Program-made: the position numbers and the translations under genes
Part shown: positions 7,207 to 12,028 of the stretch, one piece after another
Layout of the letters: each line of letters starts with the position of its first letter
Position numbering within the stretch: position 1 is the first letter of the stretch
The notes under the pieces: generated by a model
What the model was told of the DNA's origin: nothing
Database searches by the model: none
The model's input: only the letters and a program-made list of their open reading frames with translations
DNA from: DATBIO01 sp036556965
GTDB lineage: Bacteria; Acidobacteriota; Vicinamibacteria; Fen-336
DNA length: 12,028 nt
NCBI GenBank assembly: GCA_036556965.1
Contig: DATBIO010000072.1
Coordinates: forward strand, 1-12,028
Direction of reading: 5' to 3'

Positions 7207-8421
7207 ATGCTCGCCCTTGCCCTGCTCCTCGCCGCCGCCGCCGCCGTGCCCACTCCCGCCGAGCTGCGCATCGCGCAGGCGCGGGTGGCCGTCGCGCGCA
7301 CACCCGAACAGCCACGTCCGCACGTAGAGCTGGCGATGGCCTTCGCACGACGCGCCCGCGAGACCGCCGACCCCGACCAGTACCGCCGGGCGGAAGAGGC
7401 GCTGGCCACCGCCCTGCGCCTGGCCCCGGGAGACTTCGCGGCCCGGCGCACGCGCGCGTGGGTGCTCCTCGGCCGCCACGAGTTCGCCCGCGCCCTGGAG
7501 GAGGCCCGCGCCCTGAACAGGGAGGTGCCGGACGACCTCCTCACCTACGGCCTGCTGGCCGACGCCCACGCCGAGCTGGGCCAGTACGCGGAGGCGGAGA
7601 AGGCGGTGCAGTGGATGCTCAACCTGCGGCCCGGCAACGTCCCCGCCCTCACGCGCGGCGCCTACCTGCGCGAGCTGTTCGGGGACGTGGAGGGGGCCCT
7701 GGACTTCATGGCCCAGGCCTTCGACCGCGCGCCCCTGGAGGAGACCGAGGACCGCGCCTGGATCCTCACCCAGATCGCCCATCTCCACCTGGCCGTGGGG
7801 CGCCTGGAGACCGCGGACGCGCTGCTGGCGCGCGCCCTGGAGCTGTTCCCGCGCTACCACTACGCGCTCGCCCAGCAGGCCCGCGTGCGCTCCGCCCAGG
7901 GGAGGCACGCGGAGGCGGCGGCGCTCCTGCGCGCCCGCTACGAGGCGGCGCCGCACCCCGAGAACCTCTACGAGCTGGGGGAAGCGCTGGCCCGGGCCGG
8001 GCGCGCGGCGGAGGCGGAAGCCGCCTTCGACGGCTTCGAGCGCGCCGCCCGCGCGGAGAGCGACGGCTGGGACAACGCCAACCGCGAGCTCGTCGCCTAT
8101 TACGTGGACCGCGCCCGCCGCCCGGAGGAGGCCCTGCGCCTGGGCCGCGCGGAGCGGGCGCGCCGCTCCGACGTCTTCACGCGCGAGGCCCTGGCCCGCG
8201 CGCTCTTCGCCAGCGGCCTCGTGTCCGACGCCCGCGCCGAGATCGAGGCCGCGCTGTCCGTCGGCATCCGCGACGCGTGCATGCTCTACCGCGCCGGCGT
8301 CATGGCCGCGGCCGCGGGCGACGCCGCGGCGGCGGCCCGCCACTTCCAGGCGTCCCTGGAGGCCAACCCGCGCTCCGAGGTCGCGGCGGAGGCGCGGCGC
8401 GCCCTCCAGCCCGAGAGCTAG
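7207..8421 (+). CDS. Exported tetratricopeptide-repeat protein
   Basis: A 404-residue scaffold-type protein with no enzymatic motif. ATG 7207 is chosen because GGAGG (7196-7200) stands 6 nt upstream and the product then begins with a short signal-like segment (MLALALLLAAAAAVPTPAEL); the frame is open back to an ATG at 7114, but that would bury the hydrophobic segment and overlap the previous gene. The lack of a basic N-region makes the signal peptide call less certain. Degenerate 34-residue TPR helices run from about 35 to 400: for example the units around 56-75, 83-105, 113-141, 147-175, 185-215, 219-245, 253-280 and 360-388, many with the A-x-x-L/Y-x8-A-x-x-x-A/L-x4-P spacing (APGD, RPGN, FPRY, NPRS). 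TPR arrays bind other proteins; the neighbour DUF4331 protein is the obvious candidate partner. Its TAG interlocks with the arginase TAG. Confidence 0.85.
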   Translation: MLALALLLAAAAAVPTPAELRIAQARVAVARTPEQPRPHVELAMAFARRARETADPDQYRRAEEALATALRLAPGDFAARRTRAWVLLGRHEFARALEEARALNREVPDDLLTYGLLADAHAELGQYAEAEKAVQWMLNLRPGNVPALTRGAYLRELFGDVEGALDFMAQAFDRAPLEETEDRAWILTQIAHLHLAVGRLETADALLARALELFPRYHYALAQQARVRSAQGRHAEAAALLRARYEAAPHPENLYELGEALARAGRAAEAEAAFDGFERAARAESDGWDNANRELVAYYVDRARRPEEALRLGRAERARRSDVFTREALARALFASGLVSDARAEIEAALSVGIRDACMLYRAGVMAAAAGDAAAAARHFQASLEANPRSEVAAEARRALQPES

Positions 8422-9326
8422 AGAATCTTCTTGCCGAGCAGGGAGGCGAGCAGCTCGACGCCGAGGCGCGCGGTGCCGTTGCGGTTGTCGAGGATGGGGT
8501 TCACCTCGACGAACTCGGCGGAGACGACCTTGCCCGTGTCGGCCAGCATCTCCATGGCCAGGTGGGCCTCGCGGTAGTTCATCCCCCCCGGGGACGGCGT
8601 GCCCACCCCGGGGGCGTAGTCGGGGTCCACGCCGTCGATGTCGAAGCTCACGTGCACGCCGGCCGTCCCGTTGGTGGCCCGCTTGATCGACTCCTCCATC
8701 ACCGCGCGCATGCCACGCTCGTCGATGTCGCGCATGGTGAAGGCGCCGATCCCCGACTCGCGCAGGTTGCCGCGCTCCGGGGGGTCCACGTCGCGCAGGC
8801 CCACCACCGAGGCGCGGGAGGCGTCCACCATGGGCCGCTCGCCCGCCAGGTCCACCAGGCTGGCCTCGCCCAGGCCCAGGGCCACGGCCAGGGGCATCCC
8901 GTGGATGTTGCCGCTGGGCGAGGTCTCCGGCGTGTTCATGTCGCCGTGGGCGTCGAACCAGATGAGGCCGACGCGCGCGCCGCGCCGGCGGTGGTGGCGG
9001 CTCACCCCCGCGATGGTGCCCATGGCGATGGAGTGGTCTCCCCCCAGGACCACCGGCATGTCGCCGCGCTCGAGCACGCCGCCCACGGTGTCCCGCAGCG
9101 ACTCGCAGGTGGCGCGGATCTCGGCCAGGAACTTCAGGCGCGGGTCGCCCGGGTCGCGCGTCTCCCGGATGGACACGGCCACGTCGCCCTCGTCGCGCAC
9201 CTCGTAGCCGAGGTCGCGCACGCGCTGGTGGATGTCGGCCAGGCGGAAGGCGGAGGGCCCCATGTCCACCCCGCGCCGCCCGGCGCCGAGGTCCAGGGGC
9301 ACGCCGATGAGGCTGATGGTCTTCAT
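8418..9326 (-). CDS. rocF: Arginase
   Basis: Hydrolyses L-arginine to L-ornithine and urea with a binuclear manganese centre, in the cytoplasm. The 302-residue product has the usual arginase length and all signatures: GGDHSIAMG (95-103, ligand H98), WFDAHGDMNTPETSPSGNIHG (123-143, split as WFDAHGDMNT and PETSPSGNIHG; ligands D125, H127, D129, and H142 matching the catalytic shuttle His), SFDIDGVDP (227-235, ligands D229 and D231), and AEFVEVNP (270-277, E274). The conserved N-terminal half and the NIHGMPLA loop favour arginase over agmatinase or formiminoglutamase, which share the fold. ATG 9326 gives the standard start MKTISLIGVPLDLG. There is no Shine-Dalgarno and the predicted promoter leaves only about 9 nt of leader. 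Its stop overlaps the TPR gene stop in CTAG. No other arginine-degradation gene is visible here. Confidence 0.94.
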   Translation of the reverse strand: MKTISLIGVPLDLGAGRRGVDMGPSAFRLADIHQRVRDLGYEVRDEGDVAVSIRETRDPGDPRLKFLAEIRATCESLRDTVGGVLERGDMPVVLGGDHSIAMGTIAGVSRHHRRRGARVGLIWFDAHGDMNTPETSPSGNIHGMPLAVALGLGEASLVDLAGERPMVDASRASVVGLRDVDPPERGNLRESGIGAFTMRDIDERGMRAVMEESIKRATNGTAGVHVSFDIDGVDPDYAPGVGTPSPGGMNYREAHLAMEMLADTGKVVSAEFVEVNPILDNRNGTARLGVELLASLLGKKIL

Positions 9327-9341
9327 GCGTGGAACCGGGGC

Positions 9342-9371
9342 ACGCTAGCACGCGCCTCGCGCGAGGGTCAA
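9342..9371 (-). promoter_or_regulatory. Predicted arginase promoter (near-leaderless transcript)
   Basis: Minus strand: -35 TTGACC (9371-9366), 18 nt, -10 TAGCGT (9347-9342) preceded by TG-C (extended -10). Transcription would start near 9335, about 9 nt before the ATG, which agrees with the lack of a ribosome site. Confidence 0.65.
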
Positions 9372-9410
9372 CGATCCGCCGGCGGCCGCGCCCACGGCGG
9401 GGACGTCGCG

Positions 9411-9439
9411 TTGCGCTGCGCGCACGGCCTGCCGATAAT
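9411..9439 (+). promoter_or_regulatory. Predicted promoter for the GspE/PilB gene
   Basis: Plus strand: -35 TTGCGC (9411-9416), 17 nt, -10 GATAAT (9434-9439). The start site would fall near 9446, just before the GGAGG ribosome site (9447-9451) and ATG 9456, leaving a leader of about 10 nt. GATAAT is one of very few AT-rich hexamers in this GC-rich spacer. The site is divergent from the arginase promoter, with about 40 nt between the two -35 boxes. Confidence 0.6.
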
Positions 9440-9455
9440 CGCAGCCGGAGGTCGC

Positions 9456-11201
9456 ATGGGAACGCCGCCCCGCGGGCGCGCCGGTGCCGTCGCCGCACCC
9501 CCCGAGTCGCCCGACCTCCTGCCCATCCTGGTCCGGCACAAGGTGCTGAACGCGGAGCAGGCGGAGCGCGTGCGCCGCATGGCCAAGGTCAACACCCTCC
9601 CCATCGAGCAGGCGGTGATCCAGCTCGGCCTGGCCAACGAGGTGCAGGTGGCGCAGGCCCTGGCCGGCGAGGCCGGCCTCCCCTACGTGAAGATCAACCC
9701 CCTCGACCTCGACCTCGACGTGGTGACCAAGGGCCTCTCCGGCCCCTTCGCGCGCAAGAACGGCCTGGTGGCCATCTCCAAGACCGCCGACACCATCACG
9801 GTGGCCGTGCACGACCCCTTCGCCCCCTTCCCCGAGGAGGACATCAAGCGCGTCACCGGCCTGGGCGTGCAGCGCGTGGTGGCCACGCGCAGCGACGTGG
9901 AGACGGTGAACCGCGGCTTCTACGACCTGAAGACCTCGCTGCAGACGGCGGAGAAGCAGCTCACCAGCAGCCGCATCATGGCCGTGGACCTGGGCAACCA
10001 GGAGTTCCTCTCCGGGGAGGCCAAGGAGCTGGACCCCGCCGCCGCCCCCGTGGTCAAGGCCCTGGACCACATCCTGGGCTACGCCTTCGAGCAGCGGGCC
10101 AGCGACATCCACTTCGAGCCCAAGCGCGAGCTGACCCTGGTGCGGCTGCGCATCGACGGCATCCTGCACGACGTCCACCTGATCCCCAAGATCGTCTACC
10201 AGGCCGTGCTCAGCCGCATCAAGCTGCTCTCCGGGGCCAACCTCGCGGAGAAGCGGCGCCCCCAGGACGGCCGCATCAAGCGCGAGCACGGCAAGCGCGA
10301 GGTGGAGCTGCGCGTCAGCACCATGCCCACCGCCTTCGGGGAGAAGGCCGTGCTGCGCATCTTCGATCCCGACATCCTTCTCAAGGGGCTCGACCAGCTC
10401 GGCCTGAGCACGCGCGACCTGCCGAAGTTCTACGAGTTCATCGCGCGTCCCACCGGCATCATCCTCGTCACCGGGCCCACGGGCAGCGGCAAGACCACCA
10501 CCCTCTACTCGGTGCTCAAGTACCTCTCCAAGCCCGACGTCAACATCGTCACCATCGAGGACCCCATCGAGATGGTCTTCGAGGACTTCAACCAGGTGGC
10601 GGTCCGTCCCCAGATCGACCTCACCTTCGCCTCCGCCCTGCGCACGGTCCTGCGGCAGGACCCCGACATCGTGATGGTGGGCGAGATCCGGGACACGGAG
10701 ACGGCGGAGCATGCGGTGCAGGCCGCCCTCACCGGGCACCTCGTGCTCTCCACCCTGCACACCAACGACGCCCCGTCCTCCGTCACCCGCCTCCTCGACC
10801 TGGGCATCCCCCACTTCCTCATCACCTCCACCCTCATCGGCATCCTCGCCCAGCGCCTGGTGCGCGAGAACTGCACGCACTGCATCGAGGAGTACGCGCC
10901 CACCGCGGAGGAGGCGGCCCTGCTGCGCATGTCCCCCGAGAAGCTCGCCCCCTACCGCTTCAAGCGGGGCCGCGGCTGCCTGCACTGCCGCGAGACCGGG
11001 TACAGCGGGCGCATCGGCATCTTCGAGGTCCTGCCCGTCAGCTCGCGCATCCGCGCCCTCATCACGGCCCAGGCCGGCTCCCCCGACATCTTCAAGGCGG
11101 CGCGGGAGGAGGGGATGCGCACGCTGCGCGAGTCCGCCCTCGAGAAGGTGTTCCGCGGGGTGACCACCACCACCGAGATGGCGCGCGTCACCGGGCGATG
11201 A
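9456..11201 (+). CDS. GspE/PilB-family assembly ATPase (type IV pilus or type II secretion)
   Basis: Hexameric cytoplasmic ATPase that drives pilin or pseudopilin polymerisation. The 581-residue product has an N-terminal GspE/MshEN-type domain (about 20-155, with QLGLANEVQVAQALAGEAGLPYV given as QLGLANEVQVAQ and ALAGEAGLPYV), then the ATPase core: RASDIHFEP (214-222), RIDG (232-235), Walker A GPTGSGKTTT (340-349), Asp box TIEDPIE (366-372), Walker B DIVMVGEIRD (404-413), His box LTGHLVLSTLHTND (425-438) and a zinc tetracysteine C473-x2-C476 / C508-x2-C511. Assembly-type rather than retraction-type (PilT) because of the N-domain and zinc site. The Arg of the usual RLG motif for cyclic-di-GMP binding is not evident. 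Whether it is PilB or GspE cannot be settled: no pilC, pilT, pilin or gsp gene is in the window. ATG 9456 follows GGAGG. It overlaps the SDR gene by 4 nt. Confidence 0.93.
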   Translation: MGTPPRGRAGAVAAPPESPDLLPILVRHKVLNAEQAERVRRMAKVNTLPIEQAVIQLGLANEVQVAQALAGEAGLPYVKINPLDLDLDVVTKGLSGPFARKNGLVAISKTADTITVAVHDPFAPFPEEDIKRVTGLGVQRVVATRSDVETVNRGFYDLKTSLQTAEKQLTSSRIMAVDLGNQEFLSGEAKELDPAAAPVVKALDHILGYAFEQRASDIHFEPKRELTLVRLRIDGILHDVHLIPKIVYQAVLSRIKLLSGANLAEKRRPQDGRIKREHGKREVELRVSTMPTAFGEKAVLRIFDPDILLKGLDQLGLSTRDLPKFYEFIARPTGIILVTGPTGSGKTTTLYSVLKYLSKPDVNIVTIEDPIEMVFEDFNQVAVRPQIDLTFASALRTVLRQDPDIVMVGEIRDTETAEHAVQAALTGHLVLSTLHTNDAPSSVTRLLDLGIPHFLITSTLIGILAQRLVRENCTHCIEEYAPTAEEAALLRMSPEKLAPYRFKRGRGCLHCRETGYSGRIGIFEVLPVSSRIRALITAQAGSPDIFKAAREEGMRTLRESALEKVFRGVTTTTEMARVTGR

Positions 11202-11965
11202 GCGCCACCCCCGATGCCCGCCCCGTGCCCGGCGAGGCCCTGGAGGGCCGCGCCGTGCTCGTCACCGGCAGCGGGCGCGGGCTGGGGGCGGCGGTGGCGC
11301 GGGCGGCCGGGCTGCGCAGCGCCAAGGTGATGGTCAACTGCCGCCAGGACGGCAAGGCGGCGCAGGCGGTGGCGGACGAGGTGCGGCGCTCCGGGGGCGA
11401 GGCCCTGGCCTGCCGCGCCGACGTCACCGACTACGTCCAGGCGCAGGAGCTGGTGGAGCGCACCATCGCCGCCTTCGGCCGCCTCGACGTGCTCGTGAAC
11501 ACCGTCGGCGTCTTCGCCTGGAAGCCGGTGGCCGACGTGGAGCCGGGGGAATGGCGGGCCATGATGGCCTCCAACCTCGACGCCGTGTACCACATGTGCC
11601 GGCTGGCCCTGCCCGCCATGCGGCAGCGCCACTGGGGCCGCATCATCAACATCGGCGCGGTGGGGGCGGAGCGCACGCTGGCCCCGCCCACCATGGCCGG
11701 CTACTCCGCGGCCAAGGCGGCGGTGGTGGCCTTCTCCAAGGCGCTCGCCCTCGAGGAGGCCCGCTGCGGCATCACCGTGAACGTGGTGTGCCCGGGCGTG
11801 CTCGGCGACGGGGCGACGGGCCACGACCTGGGCGGCGTGCGCGTGCCCGTCGGGCGCGCGGGCTCGGTGGACGACGTCGTGCGCTCCATCCTCTTCTTCT
11901 GCTCCCCGGCGGCGGACTTCCTCACCGGCCAGGTGCTCGCGGTGGCGGGGGGCTGGCGGCTCTAG
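11198..11965 (+). CDS. Short-chain dehydrogenase/reductase, FabG-like, with altered catalytic site
   Basis: A 255-residue NAD(P)-dependent Rossmann-fold oxidoreductase of the classical SDR type; substrate unknown. The nucleotide-binding motif is TGSGRGLG (23-30), followed by ADVTD (74-78), then NTVG (101-104) in place of the usual NNAG, the conserved Asn N126, and YSAAK (169-173) as the YxxxK pair. The segment INIGAVGA (150-157) has Ala154 where the catalytic Ser of FabG lies, and the distance to Tyr is two residues longer. The C-terminal part (VNVVCPGVLGD, 194-204; FLTGQVLAVAGG, 241-252) is normal. It may act on an unusual substrate or be weakly active; annotation as 3-oxoacyl-ACP reductase would be unsafe. 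The ATG overlaps the PilB-type stop (ATGA), so it is co-translated with a pilus/secretion ATPase, an unexpected partner. Confidence 0.9.
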   Translation: MSATPDARPVPGEALEGRAVLVTGSGRGLGAAVARAAGLRSAKVMVNCRQDGKAAQAVADEVRRSGGEALACRADVTDYVQAQELVERTIAAFGRLDVLVNTVGVFAWKPVADVEPGEWRAMMASNLDAVYHMCRLALPAMRQRHWGRIINIGAVGAERTLAPPTMAGYSAAKAAVVAFSKALALEEARCGITVNVVCPGVLGDGATGHDLGGVRVPVGRAGSVDDVVRSILFFCSPAADFLTGQVLAVAGGWRL

Positions 11966-11994
11966 TACCCCCGCGAACGGAGGCCAGTCCGGCG

Positions 11995-12018
11995 GGAGCG
12001 CGCCTGCGGGCGCCCTCC
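11995..12018 (+). terminator. Possible terminator-like hairpin after the SDR gene
   Basis: GGAGCGCGCC (11995-12004) pairs with GGCGCCCTCC (12009-12018) with one mismatch and a TGCG loop, 29 nt after the SDR stop. There is no clear T-run before the window edge, so termination is uncertain. The rest of the last 63 nt shows no gene. Confidence 0.35.
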
Positions 12019-12028
12019 GACCTGTTCA

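Noticed and set aside
5595..7544. Open frame of 649 codons antisense to the DUF4331 gene
   Set aside because: It is the shadow of a GC-rich gene with clear signal peptide and family motifs on the plus strand; the antisense product is Gly/Val/His/Arg-rich without motifs.
7458..9455. In-frame extension of the ATPase upstream to 7458
   Set aside because: The extension would run through the TPR and arginase genes with shadow-like composition; ATG 9456 has a ribosome site, a promoter and the expected family N-terminus.
7123..9498. Very long open frame (791 codons) on the minus strand across the TPR and arginase genes
   Set aside because: It overlaps two well-supported genes, its translation is low-complexity Arg/Gly/Ala/His typical of shadow frames in GC-rich DNA, and no domain is recognisable.
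9345..10985. Open frame of 546 codons antisense to the ATPase gene
   Set aside because: Same reason: third-position GC bias keeps the antisense frame open; no start region, ribosome site or domain supports it.

Overview
The window is about 12 kb of very GC-rich bacterial DNA (roughly 70% G+C by eye) that looks like ordinary chromosome: tightly packed genes, short spacers, no insertion sequence, no phage genes and no CRISPR. The gene order thrS-infC-rpmI-rplT-pheS-pheT is classical. Two variant features, a PheT without its N-terminal tRNA-binding (B2/EMAP-like) domain and a ThrRS without a TGS domain, point away from the common model groups. A GC-rich lineage such as Acidobacteriota or a neighbouring phylum would fit, but that placement is a guess.

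Region 1 (1-5482, minus strand) is the translation cluster. It reads leftward from a TTGACA-type promoter through tRNA-Val(GAC), thrS, infC, rpmI, rplT and pheS into pheT, which is cut by the window edge. thrS/infC and infC/rpmI each overlap by 4 nt. infC almost certainly starts at a rare ATA codon six bases after a perfect AGGAGG, the kind of non-standard start known to support IF3 self-regulation. The later spacers (rpmI-rplT, rplT-pheS, pheS-pheT) are longer and rich in palindromes or hairpins. The pheS-pheT spacer carries a REP-like palindrome.

Region 2 (5589-8421, plus strand) is a two-gene unit. The first gene encodes an exported DUF4331 protein of unknown function, and the second an exported tetratricopeptide-repeat protein. 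A perfect 12-bp hairpin lies between them. This pair is the least understood part of the window and the best candidate for an undescribed system, although nothing in the sequence reveals what it does.

Region 3 (8418-9326, minus strand) is an arginase gene whose stop codon interlocks with that of the TPR gene in the palindrome CTAG. It is divergent from region 4 across a 129-bp spacer that holds one promoter for each direction. The arginase promoter predicts a nearly leaderless mRNA.

Region 4 (9456-11965, plus strand) is a GspE/PilB-family secretion or pilus-assembly ATPase, followed with a 4-nt ATGA overlap by a short-chain dehydrogenase/reductase that appears to lack the usual catalytic serine. 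A weak hairpin follows at the right edge.

Overall the window is mostly housekeeping. I found no convincing novel multi-gene system. The points worth following are the ATA start of infC, the missing accessory domains in two synthetases, the DUF4331-TPR pair and the atypical SDR coupled to PilB.
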